Assembly: GCA_944470555.2 (NCBI GenBank)
Contig: OX104132.1
Span: 13,277,755 to 13,341,754, forward strand
Length of the DNA stretch: 64,000 bases
Reading direction: 5' to 3'
DNA from: Heterobilharzia americana
Lineage: Eukaryota > Platyhelminthes > Trematoda > Strigeidida > Schistosomatidae
Part shown: piece by piece, positions 12,331 to 24,200 of the stretch
Layout of the letters: every line of letters begins with the position of its first letter
Numbering within the stretch: position 1 is the first letter of the stretch
Translations under genes and position numbers: made by a program
Notes under the pieces: model-generated
The model's input: the letters and a program-made list of their open reading frames with translations, nothing else
Database searches by the model: none
What the model was told of the DNA's origin: nothing

Positions 12331-15117
12331 CCAGCAACCCGTAGCTCCCTAATCACTCTACAAATTACAACCTACTAACCCACAAAACATCCACCTCACC
12401 GAAGCTAAAAGCAAGAAAGCAGAGGGGATTTCCTCGTCCACTGCAGGAGTAAACCGAACAACTGGAACCAAGCCCTAAGAACTAGACGCGAGAGATCAAA
12501 AACTACTAGTTTTCTACGCTCGCACTATCAATATTGGATATTGGATATGTTCAAGGTCAGTCTGCTGTCCTGTCCTGTCCGTCAAGGCAAAGCGCCTGCT
12601 TCATTGTTCTGAGTTGTAGGTACGTTTGAATATTCTTTCTGATCTGCAGCTCACGCCGTTGTTTCTGATGTCTTTTTTATCTTTTAGACTATGCTCATCT
12701 GCCGAAGAGCTATCCTCGTTCTTTGTTGACAGAGTATTAATGACTTTGATGCTGAATATTCAGCTAGGTTTGATAGTCTGGCCAAATAAGGCGTCGTTTG
12801 GCCCAGCATTGGTCTATAAATCTGATAGAGGGCCAGATTTCGTGCATATAGGTTCGAAATTTGAGCCACTGTTTTGGTCGGGCCAAACTTAGGGTCAATC
12901 GGGCTAATTGTAGGGCCAACTAACAGTGCGTGGAGACAACGTCATGCCATTTGTAAAAATTTCGGGTTAGACGTAGGGCCAGATATACCATACTTGGTGT
13001 GAAATGCAGGGACAGATGAAGGAAACATGTTTTAAAGCCGTACACCTGCCCATACATTCTGCCCGATATTTAATATAGTGACCAGCCCAACGTTGCCCTG
13101 TTTAACCCCGGTGACTGAGAGACTGTCGAAAAAATTATGTTTTCGTCAGGGCTTATAGCAACAGAACGTTTTAAGATGACTGTACGTGCTCGAACTATGA
13201 TGAAAATAATCCTAGCCTGTAAACGTTCGTCGTATTTTGGGACTCGCTTTTATAGGACTAAGTTTTCCAGAAAAACTAGAACTTCTTTCTTAACTTTTCA
13301 GTATTTTCTCGTTGCACATAAACGTCTCTAGCACCCCCCCTCAGAGTGCTTTAAAATTGCGAAGTAGGTCTAGACTACCCAGCCGGCATTTACTTCGGAT
13401 GTACGTTGGGAGTTTTTGATAGAAGCCCCAAAAGAATCGAAATGCACCTAGGGAAGTGAAGTATCCCTCCTGAAAAACAACTTCCCCCTGGGATTTTCGA
13501 ACGCTCCTATGTGAGTCCGAATTTCGTCCCGAAAATGTCAAAAGTCTCGGCAGTGAGGATTGTGAGGATTGACCTCCAATTATATGATCGTATTTCCGAA
13601 TTTTATTCCATATGGCATTCTTTTTTGGAATGGAGCGCGTTTGGCAACCTTAAACCCTCACAATGCAAGATTTTTCAAATAAGGTAACGGACAACTTTGG
13701 GGACCTCCCCAATGTTCCTAAGTGCGCTCGAAGTATTTTTTGGGATGATGTCCGAAGTTTCCAAATCTCTCCAAAGCCTAATGTTGGGTGATCCTATCAC
13801 TCGAAAGTCCCACAAAGCACTTTCATTTCACAAATATTGACTGGATTATTACTACGCCTGCGTAGTGCAGTGTCTGTTACAGAACCGAAATTATCTATGG
13901 GGATAGAGTTTCACTTATAAAGTTTACATCGAAATCTCTAGTCCCGAATCCACATAGATCACTTCAGGGGAAGTCTTCTTATTCTCTCCTTCTCCGAATT
14001 CTCACCGTTTTCGAGTGTTTGTAACTACCATAATGTAAGGTTGTACGTACTGTAAAGATGAGAATACGTCAGTAAGTCTTTAACAGGACTAATATACCTG
14101 AAACAATAATCTAAAATAAGATGGTTCATTTTAAGTTTTTCCCCAAACCTTTGTCCAACTTATCTGAGCCCAATATATTACAATCAAATGATCAGATAGG
14201 AATTGGTATCAAAAGTACATCTGCACACCCAGAAGCACAAAAGTTATGATGTTCAAATAAAATATGAAAATTCCAAAGTCCGTATATAACTTTCTCGTCA
14301 GTAATCAAACCTTTTGCACCGGAAATACTATGTTTAGTTATCTGTTTATTCACTGTAATGGATTACTCTCACGTTTATCTCTGTTTCACTCAACTTCTTA
14401 CTGTTATCTGAAGTTATAATCTCTCTCAATCGTTTTTAGTCACCGCACAGTCGCTGCGACAGAGCTGTCATCTAGTGCAGTGTCGCACCTGACTTTCCAA
14501 AAGCACACGTTACTCGATTTTTCCACCTTCAACTTTCACAGTAACCAAAAGGCAGGTCTAACTAGGACTGGAAGGTTTCTTACTGGTGTATGTTGTATCT
14601 CTTATGACTACATGCAAGATTATGGTCAGGATCACTCCATTATCCATACTTCGGACCTTGCTTCACCTGCTGAGACTTATGTAGCCAAGTGGTATCAATC
14701 GTTCCCTAAAAGTGTAGTCTATCGTCTAGTGCGTGAACATATCGCTACTTTTACATTATAATATACACAATCTTCGAAAGGCTGTTTAATTTATTCATTT
14801 CTTAGTTATGTGCACCTATCTGCAGACTGACTTCGGTGTCGCACATCGCTGGCTTCGTTATTATGCTCTCAGGTCGATTATATAGTACTCGCCCAAATCC
14901 CTATCAACAGTCATCTTCGAACTGTTAGGCTGAAGAAACGATAACTCTTCTTCATTACTATTTATACTCCTATAGGTTGGATCCTGAATCCAACTGAAAA
15001 CAAGTCCTGCAGTCAAACAAACGACCTCATTAGTGTTAACAGAAAAATTAAATTGTTTAGTGTGTGATAAGCTCGTCTTGCGTTTTGGTGGTCATCAGGC
15101 TGGTATAGCAGACTGAA
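12331..15117. other. No gene recognised
   Basis: No exon, RT or SINE motif is found on either strand. At 12780-12990 the hexamer GGGCCA or its core GGCCA recurs several times over about 200 bases. At 13326-13560 there is a C-rich run and a short GAGGATTGT/GAGGATTGA duplication. Neither is interpretable. Confidence 0.4.
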
Positions 15118-15147
15118 AGTGTTCCACTCCGGAATGAAGCCACTGTT

Positions 15148-15834
15148 GTGCCCTTTAAAAAAGGCCTACGTGATGTATATGACAATCACCAGGGTATTAG
15201 TCTGTTACCGGTTGCGTCGAAAATATTGGCTGCTACCATATTTCGTAGACTTCGCAAGAAGCAGACCGGGTTTCGTTCAGGTTGTAGATGCAGTGATCAT
15301 GTGTTCACCCTCCACCAGATGCTCGAACATCGCCACACGTATTGCAGGCCAACAGTTGTCGTGTTTCTTGACATTAGAGCTGCCTTCGATTCTTTGGACA
15401 AAACTGTACCCTGGAATTGTCTGTTAGAGAGGAGCGTGCCTGGGAAATTCATTAGCATCTTGAAAGCCCTGTATAATAACAACATCTCAGGTAGAGTAAG
15501 GGCATACAACCACCTGTATCTGTTGTTCCAAACTGGCAGTGGGGTTAGGCAGGGTTGCCTGGTTTCTCTGTTCCTCTTTAACTTTGTCATCGACGACATT
15601 CTTGGGACAGCTCTGAAGGAAGGGCATGTTTGTGGTGTAGATCTACTGCCTGAGGAACTGCCATTCGACCTTGAATATGTGAGCCATATCGTCTTAATAT
15701 GCTGCGACACACAAGCTATTCAGATCGCACTTAGTCGGTTGGCGATTAGTGTCAGTAATTGTGTACTTTTCACCATTGAAGTGCAAAATACGCATGTCTT
15801 CCTAACGGCTTCCACATCGTTCATTGTTTGCTAG
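15148..15834 (+). pseudogene. Family A reverse transcriptase fragment
   Basis: The RT blocks are in order: NHQGISLLPVASKILA (box 1), QTGFRSGCRCSDHVFTLHQ (box 2), TVVVFLDIRAAFDSLD (box A with the catalytic Asp), GSGVRQGCLVSLFLFNFVID (box B), and LEYVSHIVLIC where the YADD box should be. The two catalytic aspartates of YADD are replaced, so the frame is open but the enzyme would be dead. The fragment lacks the endonuclease and thumb. Its neighbour at 17.5 kb is another broken copy of the same family. Confidence 0.75.
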
Positions 15835-16495
15835 TCCTGGGACTGGATGGAAGAAGCGGATGGGCGGTCAGTGTATGACGGCACCGTGGGGTGAAGGATA
15901 GTTGTATCGGGGTAGCATCTGTTGTTCCATCATGACTCCATGGGTGGGGTCCGAGAGGTTACACTACTCAGTGGCCTAAGATACGGCTGAGAATCGAAAC
16001 CAGTAGTGGTCATGCTATGGCTTCCTTCTCTCCGGCTACTGAAAAGCAATGAACTTTTTTTTCTAATGGACCTTACCGAACTGCCCTTCTAATCATGCTA
16101 TTCTTGTTTTCCTTTCTTACTTATTGACTTCCCATCATTTGTGTCTCCATAATGTTGTTATGCTACTTTATGTGGCGCATTTCTTAGTGCTTTTTCTGTA
16201 CCATGTTTTTATCATGATAATAATAATAGTAAGAATAGCCGAACACTGACAGTATCTCCTGACTTGAAGACGGCACACCTCTCGATCAGGAAGTATGATG
16301 TCATTGTCTTCGACTGTGAGGAGTGACTGATAAGTGTATCGCCTTACTACAGACATTACTTAAACAATCATTTCAGACTATACGATGAGATATTTTTTGA
16401 TTTGGTGTCTGTTAAAGATATCGACTCTGTTTGTATTTGACTGTATCATGTATGTTCTACGGGTTATTTTGTTTTCAGCACTTTTCACGTACGGT

Positions 16496-16870
16496 AGAAC
16501 CACCATGTGAGCAATATCAAGTTAAGGTCAAGGGTGCTAAACGAGGAAAGCAAGTCATTCGATGAGGTGAACCTTTACCATATAAGTTGGCTGGGCACTT
16601 GCTGTGCAGGCTAATCCACAGCCTACCTTGGTGTGTAGTGTTAGCTGGAATATCATTGAGCTGAAGGGTGGTTCAGGGTGACCAAACTAAGTAGCGGCAT
16701 CAACCCATGATGCCTTTGATTTTTGATCTGAGCCGTGGAGGGAGGTGTAGACTACCGGATTTCAGTCCTCAAGACGATAGAAATCAATGGTTGGAGAATG
16801 TTGGTGACATGACTAGAAATCGGTCACAATCATGCAAATATTAACTCTTTGATGTCTTCTCAATTCGAAA
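16496..16870 (+). repeat. Family A C-terminal tail fragment
   Basis: Interrupted translation matches the end of the family A ORF (WLENVGDMTRNRSQ preceded by RCRLPDFSPQDDRNQ). Several in-frame stops show that it is old. Similar tails at 18.7-19.07, 22.08-22.44 and 27.26-27.6 (minus) allow the family to be defined internally. Confidence 0.6.
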
Positions 16871-17544
16871 CATTTTCACAGACCTTCGTTTTTCGAAGTC
16901 TTTCTTTTCCCGACTGACGGCTGTTAAAAATACTTTTACATAACTAGTTGAGTAATTAGAAACCACTCAAGCTGATCTGTAGATTTCTTTAGCCAGATAA
17001 GTGATCTAAATGCTGGACGGTTGTGTCGCTCGTTGGGGACAGTTTATCGGGTTGTACCCGGATGAATTCATTTCGTAGATCCGAATTAGTTCATATCACT
17101 TTGTTGACACAGGCAGTTGGAAGACTACTTAGCTATGAGAAATGTCAACGTAGACGGTGCAGTTTGTGAATCGCTTTGCAGATTGATCATCCTACTATAA
17201 CTACTACTTTGACGTGGTGGTCGAGCTTGTATATCACAATGACCCGATGAACGATATTTCTGGAACGCTTGTTCCCTCTAGGTTCTACGTTATCAGAAAG
17301 ATCCGTTGGATAGCGGTAAGAGGGAAAGCGGTTGTTGTTATAGGGGTGTGACATCAGTAAGGTGTTCTTTGCAGATGACCGGCAATACCATACTCCTACT
17401 GCCTTCCCGGTGGGAAGGGGGAGGGGGTTAGAAAAAGCCGGGTCCCCAAAACAGAACACCTCCCTCCCATGTGGCTTTTCGGCACCAGCTGTACTGGTTT
17501 TTCTTATCCGGTGTTGGAGCAACCAAGTCGCGAATCAACAATTC

Positions 17545-17806
17545 TCAAAAGGCTGTTTCAAATCTGAAACAATGCAAGGCATTAGGACCTGACAGTTTGC
17601 CATCAGAAGTTCTTAAGGATGAAGGTAGGAAGTTATTGAGTAGAGTAATAGAGGTACTATGTAGTGTTTGGGAATCAGGGGTAGTCCCGTCACTGGTCTA
17701 CTTCACCGATCATTTCAGTGTGTATAAGAAAGGAGAGAAGTCGTCCTGTGACATTCAAAGGGGAATCAGTTCGACTCACATATATCCAAGATCCTTGGAT
17801 CGATAG
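17545..17806 (+). pseudogene. Family A RT N-terminal fragment
   Basis: The frame contains KALGPDSLPSEVLK, the conserved 'GPD.IP.E.LK' start of non-LTR reverse transcriptases. SVWESGVVP and the KKGEKSSCDIQRGIS block follow, standing for 'W..G..P....I...KKG....NYRGIS'. The frame then stops and RT boxes A and B are lost. Confidence 0.65.
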
Positions 17807-18001
17807 TTATCCGAGGTCTAACTGGAACTCAAGAACAGCAAACTCAAGAAAATCAGGCAGACCTAGATGAGAGTGTGCCAAACTAATTTTTACCCTTCGA
17901 CAGACTCCTAAAGACAGGTATATTTACCGGCGGCTGACACTCATTATATTTCTTGACCAGAAGATGACATCCAACTCTGTCGACTGTAAAGTGTTGTAGC
18001 A

Positions 18002-18346
18002 GTGACTGACTATGAAAGGAGTACCGAGCAAGTACATAGCACCAGTCAAAACTCTACTGGAACTCATGTGGCCATGTTGTCATCAGAACTGATGACAACT
18101 AAGAGTGTCCTCCAAGAATACCCGCTGCTATCGATCCTGTTTCATTTCTCCATATATGTTGTAATGGACATAGCCTTAGCTACTTTAAACTTTACAGAGA
18201 CTAATCTATTCCCTGGAAGTCATGTGGTTAAATTAGAGTATGCAGAAGATATTGTCCTGATAGGTGAAGACACTGACTCAATGCATGGTCTTTTGAACAC
18301 ATTGAGCAGAAATGTGAGTATTTTGGTATGTATCTCGCACCTGTAA
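18002..18346 (+). pseudogene. Family A RT catalytic-box fragment
   Basis: SILFHFSIYVVMDIAL is a worn form of the box B helix. EYAEDIVLIGEDTDSMHGLL is a worn YADD box with its downstream helix. Asp to Glu at the first catalytic position would inactivate the enzyme. The frame ends before the thumb, which continues in another frame at 18.4 kb. Confidence 0.6.
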
Positions 18347-19070
18347 AGTGTAAGGTAATGCTCGAAGACTGATCTACAACCACTCCGGGTTTAATGATGG
18401 AAAGTGAAGTGGTGGAATTTTTTGACCACTTCACTTACTTGATGAGTTGCATCAGCTTGAACGGTCTGGTTGCTGACGAAATCTCAGCTTGGTTACAGAA
18501 GGCTCGTTTGGCATTTGCCGACTTGCATCATCTGTGGCGCCAACTGGTGAGATGTCTGACTATTTGTTAAAGGTTTGGTATACTGCACTGCAATTTACCC
18601 CGTCTTATACGTCTGTGAGACATTGTTGTTGAAAATATAAGATATGAAGTGGTTGCAAGGTGTTTTGAAGCATTGCTTGCATTTGGTAGAATCACCGCGT
18701 GAGCAATGTTGAGGTCAGGCGCAACTTTACCGGCCAAGGAAGGGAAGGCAGTCGATGAGGTCGTGAATGTTGATCATCTGAGGCCGCTTAGAAATGTGTT
18801 GCGCGTGTCGAGTCACCACCTATCTCGATGTGTATTGTTAGCTGAAGTATGATTGAAATGGTAGACGGCTTTGGGTGGCCAAACCAAGACATGGCATCCA
18901 TTCATGAAACATTTTATTGTTAGTTTGAGCCTTGTAGGGAGATGTAAACTACCTGGATGGGGTCACTTAAATGTTCGGAATCAGCGGTTGGGGACTCTTC
19001 GTTCCACGGCTAAAAACCAGTAATACTGGTACATATGTATTCACTCTTTGACGTTTTCCTGAGGATGGAT

Positions 19071-20280
19071 ATATTCACTATCCTTCATTTTCAAATTTAC
19101 GCTCCTGCCGTACACCTTTGTCTACTTTAATATGTCTTTTTCTATCCATCTGCTGTGACAACTTAAACTGATGCACTCGTGTGCAACGTTCTACGTTGAT
19201 TTTGTGCATGACTCATGATGTCAATAATTTTATTCTGTGGTTTCTGTTGTTGGCTTTCCCCATATTTGCTGATGCCAGGTGTTGCAACTCTTTTTTGTGT
19301 ATCCCTTGTTTTGTGCGCCAGTCAGTGAGTCATTTAACAACACAGAATCTTGTGGCTGATCGACCTAAGCACGCTTTTCAAGCAGCGGATCACATGCTCA
19401 AGCCCTGTATCATGTGCATCAACCTGAGAAACCAGATAGTATTCTTAGCCGTCAAACTATTTGTGTAACTAAAAGCTTAGTAGTACATCAACGTGTACAT
19501 TAAAGCTAAGTGACATTACCTTGAGACAGAACCTAGCAGTGGTATTGACAGAGTTAGAGTAAATAATGCAGTATACTTCTGATACAGGGCTTGTTCTGTG
19601 TTGAATTCTACTTCAATGTCCTCGTTATGGGACATTTTGACTGTGGGGAAAACTTGACACTCGCTGTTATTCATCTTTCTATGATGCCAAAGTTACGGAG
19701 ATATTACTCAAATTTCAATTGTTAAATTACAGTCACTATCGAACCGGCGATGCATTTATACTTACTTATGCCACTTTTTAGTTCACATCAGTTTTGGTTG
19801 TCACAGGAATTTACAAAAAGTGTTTGTAGGAAAAAAACGAAGCGAATATTTTTTGGAGTTATGAAATGAACGGCAGCATATATAGTAAAGAACAATTAAA
19901 CGACATTACTACAACTGAATTTTTTTTCAAAGAGCCTGACAGTTTTGCGACAAGAATTTTTTCGAATATAGTGAAGTATTTTTCTGAAAATGAAATGTTA
20001 TAGGACTGGATGCAGGAAATAAGATTGGTACTAGATTTAAACGGAAAAAGGGGTGATGAATCAAGAACTTTGTGGCGGTGACTAAGAAATATACTTATGA
20101 TGTACATAATAACCTTATCTCATCATGTGAATATCAGTCACTTTATTGGTCTAAACAAAACTGACTTATATCTTCCAATAAATTTCATTCCACTCTGTAG
20201 ATAACTTTGAACACCATTTTTCCAGTAATATACTAACCAGTACTGACAAAACGTTTGATTTTTGTGGTTCTCACTAATCA
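19071..20280. other. No gene recognised
   Basis: The first 150 bases continue the 3' untranslated tail of the family A copy; the phrase 'TTCACTCTTTGACGT' is shared with 22.4 and 41.4 kb. The rest is AT-rich and shows no exon or repeat that I can name. Confidence 0.4.
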
Positions 20281-20334
20281 AAACACTTAATCCCACTCAA
20301 TGTGGCGCGTTTTTGCACTAGGCTTTGAGCCGCG

Positions 20335-20460
20335 CTTATTGTATGAGAGCTGATGATACTATGCGGTTTTCCAGACCGAAACAGGTGAAGTGAGATTCGA
20401 GTCCAGGAACGACTGTTTAAAAGCTGAGTGTACAAGCCAACGAGCCACTTAAGTGGTGGT
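20335..20460 (-). mobile_element. tRNA-derived SINE fragment
   Basis: On the minus strand a box A-like GTGGCTCGTTGGCTTGT is followed about 35 bases later by a box B-like GGACTCGAATCTCA. The cloverleaf stems do not close, so it is not a tRNA gene. A related piece with the GCCGAAACAG(A/G)TGAAGT phrase is at about 41.59 kb. Confidence 0.4.
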
Positions 20461-21037
20461 TCTCATAGATAGTACAAAGTTGCTCACTGCTAGGTAAGAA
20501 TGTCGTAAAGATTGTCAGAAAATGTTCACTAAACATGCTCAAACAGTAACAAATGAACTCCTAAATGCTTATAGAAGTTGTCAATGACGAAAGTATATCA
20601 TCTGGATCGTTTGAAGAAAAATATGCTGAATTCTGTGTTAAAGTTTGATGCGAACAACGTTCTCATAACTTTCTATGACTTTCAATCACACTTTGTCTCA
20701 GTTTCTCTATCTCTCATCTTGCAATGGTGATATGGTGTGTGGCAGCTGGTACTATTACTCAACCGTCCAGGTCCGCCGTTGATACTAACTTAGACAGTAA
20801 TGTTTCTTAGTTGTTTCTTTTCACGTATGTTCATAAAAGTTAAGCGCGAAATAAAACTCAACCCAGATTATTTTAAAAAATTTACACAGATATTTTTTGG
20901 CCATCGTTAAACCAACCAGAGTACAATGCATTTACCATGTTCACTTCAAATAAGATCATTAAAGGCGTATTCATGTTTTCAACCGTTTTTCGCAAGATTT
21001 TTGGTTTGCTCGCCTATTTTTTAATAATCTTCAATAG

Positions 21038-21295
21038 TCATCTCATATTAAATCAGAGGTTGTCGATGGTGAAGTACAAATTTTGACACTAAACCATCCT
21101 GAAAGCGCCAATTCACTCTCGTTAACCTTGATGAAAGATCTTCTCCATGCTTTAGAATCAATTAAGTCGTCCCAGAGTATTCGAGCTTTAGTGATTACTG
21201 GTGAAGGAAGATTTTTTTCGGCGGGACATAACCTTAAGGAAATTGTTCAACTATCTGATGCCAATTCGAAAGAAGTCTTCTGTATCGCGCTACAG
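21038..21295 (+). CDS. ECHDC3: ECHDC3 exon with first oxyanion-hole loop
   Basis: The exon encodes SSHIKSEVVDGEVQILTLN through EVFCIALQ. It ends at CAG|GTAAGT in phase 0. An in-frame TAG at 21035-21037 limits the upstream edge. The acceptor is either TTCAATAG before 21038, with a good pyrimidine run, or AATCAG before 21057; I prefer the first. RALVITGEGRFFSAGHNLKE is the crotonase oxyanion-hole strand and loop. No start codon lies in the exon, so at least one upstream exon is missing. Confidence 0.85.
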
Positions 21296-24200
21296 GTAAG
21301 TCTGTCTATATTCTTTCCTCTTGAACTTTAATTCTGGATTTGGTGATATACTTTTCAATCTATCCAGTCTAAAACTAAACGTAATTTAGCACCAGCCCGA
21401 CAAGATGTATGCGATTGATAGGTACGACGACAAAAAACCTTACGTGAAAGTGTCCCGGATCTAGTTTCAGACCATTTATGTGTGATAAAGATGAATGTAA
21501 TGGAATATTCCAACCTTAAAGAATAAAGCGTGGGTGCATTTGAGCCATTGCGATTACGACCACTGTTGTAATACTTCTTCGCACCCACTTGTACTCTAAC
21601 AAGTACTATGTGTCAAAGTAAGCGGTGACCCAGCATGCGCAACAACATCAACTTCTGAATTATCTTTCTTTCTAGAGCAGTGCGTCTAAACTCAATTGTG
21701 CGTACTCGGAGGTCCCATTATAGTTGAGTTATTCTGCATAGATTTCATCAAATAAGTGTAATCTTATTTATTGATCACTTCGATAATCACATCTCTCAGC
21801 AGTAGAATATGATAAAGCAAACTACTATACAGTAAACTCCTTGTTCTGTAGACAGTCTATTATGTCGTTGCTGCTGTGGATCGTTTTAGATAGCAACCGT
21901 TAAACCATTCCTATTTATCTGCGTTAAGGTTTTGTCAGTTTACAGTTGCATAACATGACAGTGAACTGCAGCGCTTTATGAATCTGATGTTCAGCTTTCA
22001 GGTAGAAATAGTGACATTTGTCATTCATCTATGGTGCCATAGAAAACAAAGATGGATTGAATTCTAGTGAGTGTTTTAATAAATATAGGCAAGGAAGGAA
22101 AGTCAGTCGATGAGGGTGTGAATCCTCACTAAATGAGATGGCTGAGCATGTGCTGTGTAGACCGAGCCACCGCCTACCTCGATGTATAATGTTAGCTGAA
22201 GTGTGATTGGTTTGAAAGAAAGGCTCAGGGTTACCAAACCAAGACATGACATCAGTCCATGATGCCTTTAACTTTTGTGTGCTCCGTGTAGGGAGGTGTA
22301 GGCTACCTGCTTGTGGTCCTTGAGCCGAGAGGAATCAATGGTTGGAGGATGTTGGTGACGTGTCTGGAAATCGGTCACGGTGACTCAGATATATACATTC
22401 ATTGCGTCTACGAGTTCTTGAATATTTTCATCAACCTTCAGCCGTTTCTTCTCTCTCTCTCCCCTCCCTCTCTTCCTCTCTCTTATCATACACTTTTGTT
22501 AAGATGCTGTTGATGATGATACTAATCTTCAGTTTTTCTACTCACTTCACAAGTTCCCCCCCCCAGCTATTCCAAGAAATTAATTTCTGCATAGCTTAAC
22601 AAACAAACTATCTATTGTAGATATATAGGTGACATATTTTGCTAGGCTGTAGTGTAATTAATTGTGATGTCCTTCTTGTTACTTTTAACAGTAACCACTC
22701 GGGAACGAAGTGTTGTAGTACGGTGCTGCTGATGTAAGGCTTTTGAAGAAAATAGGTTACAGTATTTATTGAGCATGTTATTTACAGTAATGGAAAAAGA
22801 TGTAAACTTACTGTCTTTCATCTGAAGCTAAAATATTTGCATAGATCGTACTCTAGAAGATGGAATGAAAACAAGAAAAAACGTTATATGCAAAAATATT
22901 CTACCAACGTAATATCTAAGAATTACTACAATCAATGAAAGTAGCTTGACAAGTGAGCTTACGACTAATGCTTAAGAAATAGTTGTTTATAATTCTGCCC
23001 TCCACACTTCTGTATTAACTGTCAATCATAGGTTCGAAGGTTACTCCATCAAATAAAGTTTGAACAGTCAATTAGTATTATTAGATGGCACACAGCAGAT
23101 TTAACCCATTACCTATTACTGACAAATCGTTTTGGTCTAAGTGATGACTAGGCATCCATGATCATTTCAATTGTTACAGCAAAATATAACGAGATATTTT
23201 CATTATTTAAGCTATAAGCTCTGTTTGGAGGGAGGGGGGGGGGGTTGAAATGTCTTTTTACAGGTATTTCATTACTTCAACTGCAGTTATTCTACGTTAA
23301 AGTTGTACGCTATCAAAGGAGGTAGACTGAAGTAGGTATCCAAGTAGTTTACTGCATTTGGTCTGAAATCGACGTGAATATAGACCAGTCCTGCAGCGCC
23401 ATTACATATGCTATACTGGTGAGAAACACTAGTTAATATCAAAGTTGATGTCATAATGTTCAAACTACTGTATATATTATCCACACCACGTAAAAATTTG
23501 CTGTTTGTGTATTCTAATACCGATCAAGTACAACACAAGTCCTTAAGAAGTTATGAGAAGTAGTTACCCTCAAAAATACATCAATAAATAAATTGTCATT
23601 TTGACTGTCTGAGATAGCAACCGTGGTTTGGTAGACTAGTATTGATACTGAGTGGTGATCAAAGGTGAAATCAAAATTTAGACCACGTCTGGGTTCGAAC
23701 TAGCCACCACCTGGTTTCCGGCTCGATGCTCTACCGACTGACCTACGAGGTCCAACTGTTGAGCAGATTTTTATTTCACTTCAATCACAAGCAGGGTTTT
23801 GCCCGACTACCATGTTAATTCGTGACGCCTTACTACTGCTTGATCATATTCACACTGGTCGCCTAGTCAGGACTTCTCATCCCAATTTTTATTTCACCTT
23901 CAATTGGCAGACTAGTAAGTCTGCCAAACCACGGCCATCTCAGATAGACAAAGTGGATAATCAATATGATGCTTCCCCTCTCTAATTCAGTTAGATTTAG
24001 ATTGGGATGAATAGTTCTGACTAGCCAGCCAATGTGAATACGACCAAGAGGTAGTAACGCATCATGAATTCACATGATAATCGAGCAAAAATCCTTGGTG
24101 ACTGAAGTCAAATAAAAATCTGATCAGCGGTCGGATCTCGTAGGTCAGTTGGTAGAGCATCTGCCGGGAAACCCGGTAGTCGCTGGTTCGAATTAGGCTG

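Larger units (their letters stand above)
15118..16870 (+). mobile_element. Family A (RTE/SR2-like) non-LTR element, degenerate copy 1
   Basis: The reverse transcriptase region (15.15-15.83 kb) and the C-terminal tail (16.50-16.87 kb) are separated by about 650 bases that I cannot align. The tail is recognised by the phrases GGRCRLP and RNQWLENVGDMTRNRSQ, which recur at 19.0, 22.3, 27.3 and 40.9 kb. Stops interrupt the tail. The element has no recognisable 5' end. Confidence 0.65.
17471..19070 (+). mobile_element. Family A non-LTR element, degenerate copy 2
   Basis: Sequential pieces of one retrotransposon lie along this stretch. The RT N-terminus (17.55-17.76 kb) reads KALGPDSLPSEVLKDEG. A YADD-like box (about 18.24 kb) reads LEYAEDIVLIGEDTDSM. 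Thumb-like and C-terminal sequence follow (18.42-18.9 kb) with FTYLMSCISLNGLVADEI and KARLAFADLHHLWR. The tail with RCKLPGWG (about 18.93 kb) comes last. Frameshifts and stops separate them. The AED in the catalytic box (D to E) and the broken frames mean no activity. Confidence 0.7.
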
